Positions 54,275-62,961 of a DNA stretch of 64,000 nt are shown piece by piece. The position numbers were made by a program, and so were the translations under genes. Where the stretch lies: contig NZ_CP151726.1 in NCBI RefSeq assembly GCF_038443385.1, forward strand, positions 558,001 through 622,000. The letters are read 5' to 3'. The stretch comes from Stieleria varia (lineage in GTDB: Bacteria; Planctomycetota; Planctomycetia; Pirellulales; Pirellulaceae). Under the pieces are notes generated by a model. That model saw only the letters and a list, made by a program, of their open reading frames with translations. It had not been told where the DNA came from and made no database searches. The first letter of the stretch is position 1; the number at the start of each line of letters is the position of its first letter.

Positions 54275-55084
54275 TCAGCTTCTCTTGGTGGCGTCCAGCA
54301 TGTAGCGAAAGGACAGCAGGTGAAAGGGCTTGATCGACGTCAAGCGATTCGCCGCTTTCCAAATCCAGTGTGTCCGCTCGTTGAGGAAACTGATGATCGT
54401 GTTGTCGTAGCGGATCGTGCGTTCAAATTGCCTGTGAATCTTCCTGGGCAACGTAAACTGGTTTTGCAGAAAGAGCCGCCATTCGGATCGTCGCCTCATG
54501 TGGTACCATGCGATCGATGGATTGATGACGTTGGGTTCGACCGCAAGGAATCGGCCGCCCGGTTTTAAGACGCGCGTGATCTCTGCCAGAGCAGCGGGGA
54601 TATCCGAGACATGGTGCAAGAAATCCCAACTGTGTACGACGTCGATCGATTCGTCCGCGACATCCAATTCCAATGCCGAACACTCTCGTACACTGCAGTT
54701 GGTCAGTTGCTTGTCGGCGATCAAACGTTCGGCTTCGTCCAGCATCTCACGACTGACATCGATCCCCAAGACGCTTTCAGCGTGTCGGCTGAGCAGTGGG
54801 TAGTAGAACCCGGTACCGCAACCCAAATCCAATAAACGACCGACGGGGCTGGGAAACATTCGCTGGAAAGCAGAGGTCAGCAGCCCCGCGACGATGGGGT
54901 TGTTGTCAAGAATTTGCGTATCAAAACGCTGGAAATAGAGCGGTCGCTTGTCTGACGAGACACGATCGTAGTGGCGTCGGTTTTCGTCAAGATCGTGAAA
55001 CACGGCGAGCTCGATTCGTCTTGTCGGTGGGGCCTCAGATCTCCTACTGTAGCGGTCGCGATCTATGATCGTGGCTTTCACCAT
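54275..55084 (-). CDS. Class I SAM-dependent methyltransferase
   Basis: 269 residues. SAM motif I LLDLGCGTG (84-92), acidic residue in VLGIDVS, motif II around ESIDVVHSWDFLHHVSD and post-motif ITRVLKPGGRFLAVEPN are intact. It has the ubiquinone/menaquinone-type MTase layout with a substrate-specific C-terminus (SEWRLFLQNQFTLPRKIHRQ). Substrate unknown. It is upstream of and nearly continuous with the DUF4062 gene and divergent from the TMTC-like gene. Confidence 0.9.
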   Translation of the reverse strand: MVKATIIDRDRYSRRSEAPPTRRIELAVFHDLDENRRHYDRVSSDKRPLYFQRFDTQILDNNPIVAGLLTSAFQRMFPSPVGRLLDLGCGTGFYYPLLSRHAESVLGIDVSREMLDEAERLIADKQLTNCSVRECSALELDVADESIDVVHSWDFLHHVSDIPAALAEITRVLKPGGRFLAVEPNVINPSIAWYHMRRRSEWRLFLQNQFTLPRKIHRQFERTIRYDNTIISFLNERTHWIWKAANRLTSIKPFHLLSFRYMLDATKRS

Positions 55085-55179
55085 TCATGGCAGGGAGAAT
55101 CGATAGTTTATTTCCCGGCCTCGTCGGTCGGCAGAAAAATGGCTGAGATTGCTCCGAATGAGAATAGAGCCTCCCCGTC

Positions 55180-57144
55180 GTGTCCGACCACGCTGACCAA
55201 TCCATTCGACCGGACGCAGGGTTGCCAATCCACAGCGATATCGAGAGCCGATTTCGCTGGTGGCCTCGACTGGCTGGTATTGCGTTTTTGGTCTTTTTGA
55301 ATTGCGTCGTTTATGTGCCGTCGCTGCGGTACGAAATGATCTTTGACGATCTGCCGGGCATCGTTGACAACGAGTCGATTCACAATCTGTTTCCCCTGTT
55401 CGGCCGCGATGGTCAATACGGACCGCTCAACCCTCAGCCCGAAACACCTTTCACCGCACGCCCGGTGGTCAGTCTCTCGCTCGCGATCAATCATCACTTT
55501 GGTGGTGTGAACCCGCTGGGATATCGTCTGACCAATCTGGTGATGCATGTGATCACTGGTGTGATTCTTTGGGGAGTCATTTGGCGCACTCTCCTGCAGC
55601 CTTGTCTTGCTGGTCGATTCGCACGGCACAGCGGCGTGTTGTCGTGGGGGGCAGCGTTGCTCTGGACACTGCATCCCGTTCACACGGAAACGGTGATCTA
55701 TCTGACACAGCGTACCGAACTGATGATGGGGCTGTTTTATCTGCTGACGTTGTACTGCAGCATCCGATTTTGGGGTGCCTGTTGTCAGACCAGTCGTTTT
55801 GCGTGGCTTGCTCTGGCAACACTGTCGTGTGCGTCGGGCATGTTGTCCAAGGAAATGATGGCTTCAGCGCCCGCGATGGTGGCGGTCTACGAATGGACCT
55901 TTGTAAAGGGCTCCATCGGGCAGATGATCAGACGTTCGTGGAGTCTCTACGTCGGGTTGGCTGCGACTTGGTCATTGATCGTCGTCAACTATGCGTTGGG
56001 ACGCGTGACTCCATTGGGCGGATTCAACAACACGGTCTCGGCTATCGAATGGTGGATGACGCAGTCCAACGTGTTCTTTGCCTACTGGAAACTGACGCTC
56101 TGGCCTTGGCCTTTGGTCCTGAACTACCACGTTCCGACAATGGATGAGTTCTCGGTGGCGTGGCCCGGTGTACTGGGGATGTTTGTTTATGCCGTGCTGA
56201 CGATTTGGTTGGTGTGGCGTCGTCGTTCTCTCGGGTTTGGGCTGATCTGGTTCTTTGCCGTGTTGTCTCCGACGCTGATTGTCCCTCTGCCGACGGAAGA
56301 ACTGGTGGAGCGTCGGCTGTACCTGCCGATCGCTGTGGTCGCCGGATTGTTTGTCGCGGGGCTGTATCGGTTCGCGATCCGATGGCGAGAAAAATCGGAT
56401 CGACCGCAGAGTGATCTGGCATCCGGTTTGACGGGCAAGCCGATTTGGGCTCTCGGCACAGTCGTTGCCCTTGTTGTGGCGGGATACCTGTGGGTCAATG
56501 TCACCACCATCGATCGCCTCAAAGATGGTCGGACCATATGGGTGGAGGTCCTGAAGCATGATCCGTTGAATCCGTTCGCCGTGATGAGCCAAGGCTGCGT
56601 CGAAGTCGAAAATGGCAACATCGAAAAAGGTCTTGAGATGCTCCAGTGGGCTTATGCCCGTCACGTGCGAGTCCGACAGGGCACACTGAACTATGCCACT
56701 GCGTTGGAGAAGAGTAATCGCCTGGGTGAAGCGATCTCGGTCTATCGGGAAGCGATCTCCAGAAACTCCAATGACACCGTTTATCATTACAACTTGGCTC
56801 ATTTGCTGGAACAAGTCGGCAAGCAGGAGTTGGCGGCGGAACACTATCTGGAAGCGATCCGAGTGGACCCCGAATGCTATCCCGCGCACAACAATCTCGG
56901 CTTGATTTATGCCAGCCGAAACCAAATGCAGATGGCGTCCAAGCATTTTGAGGTCGCGGTGGAGATCAAGCCGGATTTTGAGAACTGCATGAATCTGATG
57001 AACGTCTACTTACGCCAGGGGCAAACAGACAAAGCGACCCACGCAGCGCGGCGATTGCTCGATGCGGCGCGACGTGAGGGGCGGACCGAAGTCGCTGAGC
57101 GGATCGAGCTGGGTCTCCAAGCTCTGGAGAACCAAAGCAATTGA
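55180..57144 (+). CDS. TMTC-like membrane glycosyltransferase with C-terminal TPRs
   Basis: 654 residues from GTG 55180. The first TM is followed by SLRYEMIFDDLPGIVDN, the DD motif region of GT-C glycosyltransferases (compare TMTC/PMT), and PFTARPVVSLSLAINHHFGG. About nine further TMs follow, including LLWTLHPVHTETVIYLTQRTEL. Residues ~470-654 are TPRs (YRLGEAISVYREAIS-like, AEHYLEAIRVDPECYPAHNNLGLIY). Related proteins transfer mannose to exported proteins. It precedes an FAD enzyme gene, 43 bp downstream. Confidence 0.82.
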   Translation: MSDHADQSIRPDAGLPIHSDIESRFRWWPRLAGIAFLVFLNCVVYVPSLRYEMIFDDLPGIVDNESIHNLFPLFGRDGQYGPLNPQPETPFTARPVVSLSLAINHHFGGVNPLGYRLTNLVMHVITGVILWGVIWRTLLQPCLAGRFARHSGVLSWGAALLWTLHPVHTETVIYLTQRTELMMGLFYLLTLYCSIRFWGACCQTSRFAWLALATLSCASGMLSKEMMASAPAMVAVYEWTFVKGSIGQMIRRSWSLYVGLAATWSLIVVNYALGRVTPLGGFNNTVSAIEWWMTQSNVFFAYWKLTLWPWPLVLNYHVPTMDEFSVAWPGVLGMFVYAVLTIWLVWRRRSLGFGLIWFFAVLSPTLIVPLPTEELVERRLYLPIAVVAGLFVAGLYRFAIRWREKSDRPQSDLASGLTGKPIWALGTVVALVVAGYLWVNVTTIDRLKDGRTIWVEVLKHDPLNPFAVMSQGCVEVENGNIEKGLEMLQWAYARHVRVRQGTLNYATALEKSNRLGEAISVYREAISRNSNDTVYHYNLAHLLEQVGKQELAAEHYLEAIRVDPECYPAHNNLGLIYASRNQMQMASKHFEVAVEIKPDFENCMNLMNVYLRQGQTDKATHAARRLLDAARREGRTEVAERIELGLQALENQSN

Positions 57145-57187
57145 GTCGGCAAACGTCATCAGCGAGATTTTGCCTCAGGAGTCGACC

Positions 57188-58645
57188 ATGCGCGTTGCCG
57201 TGATCGGAGCCGGTCCGGCAGGCCTGACCGCTGCGTTGAAGCTACGCCAGGGCGGCGCGGACGTGGATGTGTTCGAGGCCAGTTCCATGATCGGTGGACT
57301 ATCACGCACCATCGAACTGTGGGGACAGTATGTTGATATCGGACCGCATCGATTTTTCAGCACGGACGGACGCGTCAACCAGTTTTGGCTCGATGTGGTC
57401 GGAACGAACTACCGAATGGTGGATCGCCTGACTCGTGTTCACTATCAAGGCGAGTTGATCGACTATCCGATTCGCCCCATCAGCGCGATTCGTCAGCTCG
57501 GATGGCGAGATGCTGGAATGTGCTTGGCCAGCTATCTGCGGCAAAAGCTCGTGCCTGGTCGATCCGACTCATCAGAGAACTCTTTCGAAACTTGGGTCAC
57601 GAAGCGATTCGGTCGGCGATTGTACGAACACTTTTTCAAGGCCTACAGCGAAAAGCTGTGGGGAATTCCTTGCAGCGAACTGAGTTCGGACTTTGCCGCC
57701 CAACGGATCCGATCCTTCTCGCTCTGGCAGGCCGTCGTGAGCGCCACGTCGCCTCGACATGCCAACACCCACAAAACCTTGGTCGATCGATTCGCCTATC
57801 CGATCGGCGGGACGGGTGCGGTGTACCATTCGATCGCGACACAGTACTGTCAACAAGGCGGTCGGATCACGACCGACTGTCCCGTCAATCGGTTGATCTG
57901 CGATGGTGATCGAGTCAAAGCGATTCGCTGGGACAACGGACAGACAGACGAATTTGACCATGTGATCTCCACCATGCCTTTGCCGCATCTGATCGCATCG
58001 CTTGCCAGCGAATCGGCCATGGAACACGGACAAGCTCCCGCGTCGGTGCAGACCGCTGCCCAGCAATTGAGTTTTCGCAATACCGTGCTGGTCTATTTGC
58101 ATATCGATCATGAATCACTTTTTGACGACCAATGGCTGTACATTCAGTCGGACGATGTACGCATCGGTCGCGTCACCAATTTTCGAAACTGGATCCCGGA
58201 GGTCTATGGTGAATCATCGACAACCGTGCTGGCAATCGAACAATGGTGCAACGCAGATGACGACCAGTGGCGAGAAAGCGATCGCAAGATCATCGCCAGG
58301 TGTGTGGATGAACTGGTTCAATTACGTTTGTTGCGATCAGACGAGGTACTGGACGGCCACGTGATACGCATTCCTCGGAGCTATCCGGTCTATCGGCGAG
58401 GTTACCGCAACCACCTTGATTGCGTATCGCAGTATTTGTCCGGCATTGGTGGGCTGTCCGTGATCGGTCGTTACGGGGCGTTCAAGTACAACAACCAGGA
58501 TCACAGCATCTTGATGGGACTGTTAGCGGCAGAAAACGTGCTGCATGATGCCAGCCACGATCTGTGGAACGTGAACTCCGACTTTGATCAGTATCAGGAA
58601 AAGACACTGATCACTGAAAACGGTTTGGTCACGTCAGTGGGCTGA
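57188..58645 (+). CDS. FAD-dependent amine-oxidase-fold protein (UDP-galactopyranose mutase/protoporphyrinogen oxidase-like)
   Basis: 485 residues from ATG 57188 (MRVAVIGAGPAGLTAALKL); the frame starts earlier inside the TMTC gene. The dinucleotide-binding GAGPAGL (7-13), VFEASSMIGGLSRTI, and the C-terminal YRRGYRNHLDCVSQYL with LSVIGRYGAFKYNNQDHSI are characteristic of NAD(P)-binding FAD proteins acting on sugars or carotenoid-like lipids. WGIPCSELSSDFAAQRI also fits. It overlaps DUF790 by 12 nt at the 3' ends. Substrate open. Confidence 0.85.
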   Translation: MRVAVIGAGPAGLTAALKLRQGGADVDVFEASSMIGGLSRTIELWGQYVDIGPHRFFSTDGRVNQFWLDVVGTNYRMVDRLTRVHYQGELIDYPIRPISAIRQLGWRDAGMCLASYLRQKLVPGRSDSSENSFETWVTKRFGRRLYEHFFKAYSEKLWGIPCSELSSDFAAQRIRSFSLWQAVVSATSPRHANTHKTLVDRFAYPIGGTGAVYHSIATQYCQQGGRITTDCPVNRLICDGDRVKAIRWDNGQTDEFDHVISTMPLPHLIASLASESAMEHGQAPASVQTAAQQLSFRNTVLVYLHIDHESLFDDQWLYIQSDDVRIGRVTNFRNWIPEVYGESSTTVLAIEQWCNADDDQWRESDRKIIARCVDELVQLRLLRSDEVLDGHVIRIPRSYPVYRRGYRNHLDCVSQYLSGIGGLSVIGRYGAFKYNNQDHSILMGLLAAENVLHDASHDLWNVNSDFDQYQEKTLITENGLVTSVG

Positions 58646-59845
58646 AAACTGCTTCAGCAATTCCAGAATCTGCTTGGGCAACAGCGCAGTTTTGTACTGC
58701 ACACTGGGCAGATCGACGGGGCCGAGCGTTTCGCTGGTCGATTTCGCGATCGCCAGAATGAAACGGGCCGAGTTGCCGAATTGACGAAGCCGGGCCGCCT
58801 TTTCCCGGAGATACTCCGGTGTCCAAAAACCGATGATCTCCAATTGAACGGGTGAGTGTTTTGGATGCCGCAAGGTGAAGTCTGGCATGAACACGGTTTG
58901 GCCTTCGTGCAACACGGTGGCTTCGCGATGCAACGTCCAACCGTCTGTATCGGTCTGCTCCCACTTCTGAGCAAAGTGCGATTCGATCTGACTGTCGAAC
59001 TCCTCCATGCTGACTTCGCCGTTCAATCCATCGTCGGATGTCAGTTGTAGCCGAAATCGGCGTTTGGCAGGTCCCAAGACGGTGGCTTGCATTTTCCAGT
59101 CCGCGGTCGAAAGCAATCCGGGCAGAAAGCGAGCGAAGTTCACGCCGTAGCGTCGTGTCTGTCTCAAGACCGATGCGGGGCCATTGAAGTGGAACAGATA
59201 ATTGTCGCCACGTTGATCGATCGTGTGCATCAGTTGAGCCAGCTTGGCGTATCTCAGGATCATCTTGAAATCCGACTTGGCCCAAACCGTCACCGAGAGT
59301 GCGCCGTACATCGCAGCCTGAGTTTGGGCCACGTTGTAACGAGCCAGCAAACGTGCCGCGTCCCAATCCAGGGGAGGTTTCGATAGTGGGTGGAACTCGA
59401 TCACGTCGGCAAACAGACGTCCCTGAATTTCATCCCATGTCATGCCCAACTCGGCGGCGATCGATGCCCTGACAGACTGCGAGCAGTTCTCAAAGAGCCG
59501 ATCGGGCTGGTCCACCAGCGGGTGCTTGGATGCGGCGATGCTGAAAACACGTTTTCTCAGTTTGGCGGCCGCTCCGCCGCGATCCTGGTGATACTCACTG
59601 GCATCGTCGAGCAGTTTGCAAAACGCCGCAACGCGTCGTGTCGGGCAATCGGCAACATCGGCAAGGACACGTTCGACGCTTCGATGCAAGTCGCGTCGCG
59701 GCTTACCGATGCCGGACTGATAGACCTGGATCATTTGTTGTGCGAGCGGAACATAGTGCGAATCTCGCCCGCGTCTCAGCCGATCCGGCGTGACGGATTG
59801 TCGGTCGAAATCGTATTGGACGATCGCCTCCTGTTTGGTCAGCAT
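58634..59845 (-). CDS. DUF790 protein, Bax1-like nuclease partner of XPB
   Basis: 403 residues from the ATG ending at 59845 (MLTKQEAIVQYDF). It has the DUF790 N-terminal pattern (RRGRDSHYVPLAQQMIQVYQ) and a C-terminal part with FMPDFTLRHP and QLEIIGFWTPEYLREKAARL, which looks like a PD-(D/E)xK nuclease core (PDF...LEI.GFW). In archaea Bax1 cuts DNA beside the XPB helicase in nucleotide excision repair. The gene follows XPB by 10 nt. Its 5' end could extend in frame upstream, but that overlaps the helicase. Confidence 0.87.
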   Translation of the reverse strand: MLTKQEAIVQYDFDRQSVTPDRLRRGRDSHYVPLAQQMIQVYQSGIGKPRRDLHRSVERVLADVADCPTRRVAAFCKLLDDASEYHQDRGGAAAKLRKRVFSIAASKHPLVDQPDRLFENCSQSVRASIAAELGMTWDEIQGRLFADVIEFHPLSKPPLDWDAARLLARYNVAQTQAAMYGALSVTVWAKSDFKMILRYAKLAQLMHTIDQRGDNYLFHFNGPASVLRQTRRYGVNFARFLPGLLSTADWKMQATVLGPAKRRFRLQLTSDDGLNGEVSMEEFDSQIESHFAQKWEQTDTDGWTLHREATVLHEGQTVFMPDFTLRHPKHSPVQLEIIGFWTPEYLREKAARLRQFGNSARFILAIAKSTSETLGPVDLPSVQYKTALLPKQILELLKQFSAH

Positions 59846-59855
59846 ATCGGCCCCG

Positions 59856-61274
59856 TCACTTCTTTGAAAACGCGTCGTTGCGTCGACGGGCACGAGAGCG
59901 TAGTTCGTCGCGAGTGTTGGCGGTGACGATCTCGTAGAAGCAAGCTCGGCCGAAACGGTTCTTGCGTACCACGCGTCCCAAACGTTGCAAGGCTTGGCGG
60001 GTCCCGCTGCCACCACCGACGACGATGGCCACGTTGACTTCCGGCAAGTCGACTCCTTCGTCCAGCACACGATTGGCGACCAAGGCCGGGTAGCGTCCCT
60101 CACGAAGCCCATCCAAAATGTCTTTGCGTTCGCGTTTGCGGCAATGACTGAGCAAACAGGGAATCAGAAATCGGACCGACACGTCCCGTGCCATCGCGTT
60201 GGAACCGCAGAAAACGATCACCGGTTCACCGGCGTGCAATCGAAACAAGTCTTCGATGATGCGAAGCTTCTCCTCCGCGCGGTCTTCGATCGATCGCTTG
60301 GCGTGAAAGGCCTTCATGGCCACGCGGGCATCGGGATCGTTGCTGCTTTCCTTGCACAATGTCGGCCAGTCGTACTCGGGTTCGGTTTCGCGGCGAGTGG
60401 AGATATGCTCGCGGACGATGCGGCCCAGTGACTCGTACCGTGTGCGTTCGGATTCCGACAGATGAACCGCGATACGGATCACGTCGTAATCGGCTAGCGT
60501 GGTTCCTCTGGCGGCTGTGATTTCTTGAGTGTAGACCCGTGGGCCGATGACTTCATCCAACAGGACATGCTGCCCATCACGACGATCAGGAGTCGCCGTC
60601 AGACCAAGTCGATATGGCGCGGCAGACATCCTGGCGGCGTCCTGACGCATGGGGCCGGGCAGGTGATGGCATTCGTCAAAGATGATGAAAGGGAATCGAT
60701 TTCCGATCCTGGGCATGTGGATCGCTGCGCTGTCGTAGGTCGTCACGCTGATCGGACTGACTCGATGAACGCCGTCGCCGATGATTCCTGAATCGATTCC
60801 GGTGGCGGCCAAGATACGATCGTGCCACTGATACATCAGGTCGCGTACTGGGGAGACGACCAGGACACCGCAACCGACGCTGCACATCGCGTGCAGGGCG
60901 ACTTCCGTTTTGCCCGTGCCGGTGGGCATGACGACGACGCCACGTTTGTTCTCCATCCAAGCGTTCAATGCTTTGTTCTGGTCGGCGCGAAGCGAGTGCA
61001 GTTTTCGTTTGCTGAGCGTTACCTCGTGCCACTGAGGCACGTCGTCAATGAAGTCCTCCGCCAGCCAGCGCTGCAGGGTCTGAACCACCTCCTGGTAGTG
61101 CATCGCATCGGTGCGCCAGCATTTTCCCCGTGAGTCGTTCACCCAGACGAGTTGAGGAAACAGCTTCAGCAACAGCGGTTCCGCCACGCCCCGCAAGGTA
61201 AGCGTGCCTTGATCGAATTGGAGGCAAGGAGTGGTATCGGACACGAGACTGCGATGGATCGGTGAGTGGATCAA
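59856..61274 (-). CDS. XPB-type superfamily 2 DNA helicase
   Basis: 472 residues. Q-motif region LRADQNKAL, Walker A MPTGTGKT (116-123), DExH box FDECHH (Asp200-His203), LGLTATP, VFCGSNAMARD, and motif VI QALQRLGRVVRK are all intact. The overall length and the lack of extra domains match archaeal XPB. It is followed by DUF790 (Bax1), its known functional partner in archaea, and preceded by a GMC oxidoreductase gene (16 bp). This suggests a bacterial excision-repair or related DNA repair pair. Confidence 0.92.
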   Translation of the reverse strand: MIHSPIHRSLVSDTTPCLQFDQGTLTLRGVAEPLLLKLFPQLVWVNDSRGKCWRTDAMHYQEVVQTLQRWLAEDFIDDVPQWHEVTLSKRKLHSLRADQNKALNAWMENKRGVVVMPTGTGKTEVALHAMCSVGCGVLVVSPVRDLMYQWHDRILAATGIDSGIIGDGVHRVSPISVTTYDSAAIHMPRIGNRFPFIIFDECHHLPGPMRQDAARMSAAPYRLGLTATPDRRDGQHVLLDEVIGPRVYTQEITAARGTTLADYDVIRIAVHLSESERTRYESLGRIVREHISTRRETEPEYDWPTLCKESSNDPDARVAMKAFHAKRSIEDRAEEKLRIIEDLFRLHAGEPVIVFCGSNAMARDVSVRFLIPCLLSHCRKRERKDILDGLREGRYPALVANRVLDEGVDLPEVNVAIVVGGGSGTRQALQRLGRVVRKNRFGRACFYEIVTANTRDELRSRARRRNDAFSKK

Positions 61275-61290
61275 GCTGGGTGGAACCGCA

Positions 61291-62784
61291 TCACCAAGTA
61301 TCGTCGGTCAGCATCGCCAGCAGCAACACCAACGTGGACGGATTGCCCGTGGGAATGGCAGGAAAAACGGATGCGTCGACGATTTGCAAGCCCGACACGT
61401 TGCGAACAAACAGCCGATCATCACAGACGGCCAGTTCGCGGTTGCCGCCCCCACACGTGCCGACCGGATGATACAGCGTCTGTGAGTATCGCGAGATGGA
61501 TTTGATCAGTGATTCATCGTCGACACGTTTCGCACCCGGCAGAATCTCGTGGCCCGCCAGTGACATTTCGTCAGCAATCTGTCGAGCCAGCCGCATGCCT
61601 CGTAACAAGGTTTCGGTATCCGATGGGTTTGTGAGATAGGGAGGATCGATCATCGGCATCGCCCGTGGGTCGGACGACTGCAGGCGAAGTCGGCCTTGGG
61701 AGAGCGGCCGAGTGACGTTGATACCGATCGTCATCGCCGGGGGAGTCTTGGGGTGCGGAAACAGCAAGTAGTGTGTCGGCGTGACGTGTAGTTGAATCGT
61801 CTCGTCATAAAACAAGCCACCGCATTCCGCGATGTTGCAGGCAATCGGGCCTCCACCCACGGCTTGCCATTGAGCCAAGTCACGCGGCGTGTCGACACAC
61901 GCGAATTGGTGCTCTGGCGCGGTGGAAAAAATCATGGGCATGATCAGATGGTCCTGCAAACCGCGACCGACGCCCGGCAAGTCGATGATGGAGTCGATCC
62001 CGTGGGCGCGTAAATGTTCTGCGTCGCCGATCCCTGATCGCATCAAGATCGTAGGCGTGGCGATGGATCCGGCCGACAGGATCACGCGTTGGCGAGCATG
62101 GATGACTTCGCCATCGACCAGACGTACGCCTGTGGCTTGGTCTCCAGTCAAGACCACTCGGTCGACTTGACCGCGGACGAGGTCGATCCGGCCATCACCC
62201 AGTGGTTGGGCATCAAGCAGTTGCGCCGACGTCCAGCGTTTGCCAGAGCGGTTGAAACGCCGGTACAGCATCGGATGGTGGGGACCGGGATCGGCTTGCG
62301 TGGCGGCTCGCTGAGCAACATCGAGAAAGCGTTGGCAGACCGCGCTGGTCCAACGGGGTGACTCGGGACCGATCCGTTGGGTCAAGACCTGGAATCGCTG
62401 CTTCAGTCCCGACAGGCCTAGCCGATTTCCCGTCAAATCATCGATCATTTGAAAATCATGATCCGTGGGCGGAAACCAGATCATCGCGTTGATACGGGAG
62501 CTGCCGCCGAGGCCTTTGCCACGGGGCCACTTCATCCTGCGTCCTGCCAGTTGTGGCGAGGAAGCCGTCTCATGCCCCCAGTCTTCCACGCTGCCTAGCA
62601 GCCGAAGCCATCGATTGGGGCGAACCCGATCGATGTCCGGGGCGTCCGATGACTCCGGTTCGACGATTGTGACATGACGTCCACGTTCTGCCGCCGATCT
62701 CGCCACCAAGCAACCTGCGGTCCCCCCGCCGACGATGACGATATCTGCAGACCGACCGTGGATTTGTTGGCTGTTTTGCGGCAC
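61291..62784 (-). CDS. GMC-family FAD oxidoreductase
   Basis: 497 residues. FAD fingerprint DIVIVGGGTAGCLVARSAAE, GMC signature 1 WPRGKGLGGSSRINAM, and signature 2-like LSAGSIATPTILMRSGIG are intact. The catalytic end has TLYHPVGTCGGG (His) and SVFPAIPTGNPSTLVLLLA (Asn). Members oxidise alcohols such as choline or glucose derivatives. No twin-arginine or other signal is clear. No sugar or choline gene neighbours, so substrate unknown. Confidence 0.9.
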   Translation of the reverse strand: MPQNSQQIHGRSADIVIVGGGTAGCLVARSAAERGRHVTIVEPESSDAPDIDRVRPNRWLRLLGSVEDWGHETASSPQLAGRRMKWPRGKGLGGSSRINAMIWFPPTDHDFQMIDDLTGNRLGLSGLKQRFQVLTQRIGPESPRWTSAVCQRFLDVAQRAATQADPGPHHPMLYRRFNRSGKRWTSAQLLDAQPLGDGRIDLVRGQVDRVVLTGDQATGVRLVDGEVIHARQRVILSAGSIATPTILMRSGIGDAEHLRAHGIDSIIDLPGVGRGLQDHLIMPMIFSTAPEHQFACVDTPRDLAQWQAVGGGPIACNIAECGGLFYDETIQLHVTPTHYLLFPHPKTPPAMTIGINVTRPLSQGRLRLQSSDPRAMPMIDPPYLTNPSDTETLLRGMRLARQIADEMSLAGHEILPGAKRVDDESLIKSISRYSQTLYHPVGTCGGGNRELAVCDDRLFVRNVSGLQIVDASVFPAIPTGNPSTLVLLLAMLTDDTW

Positions 62785-62961
62785 GATAGGCGAATTGCGG
62801 TTTGTGGATTACGATTCTGACCGAGCTGACGAGCCGAAAGGACGTCAAAATTGGTGTTTCAGCCTAACAGCCGTTCTAAAAACCGGCCGAGCCATGCTGA
62901 ATACCCCGAGACAGCGAGCCGCTCAACAACTTCCCCCTCCCGCAACCCTTTTTAGATAGCC

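Noticed and set aside
53406-54305. 299-codon plus-strand frame opposite the DUF4062 gene
   Set aside because: It is the antisense of the better-supported DUF4062 protein and has no family features.
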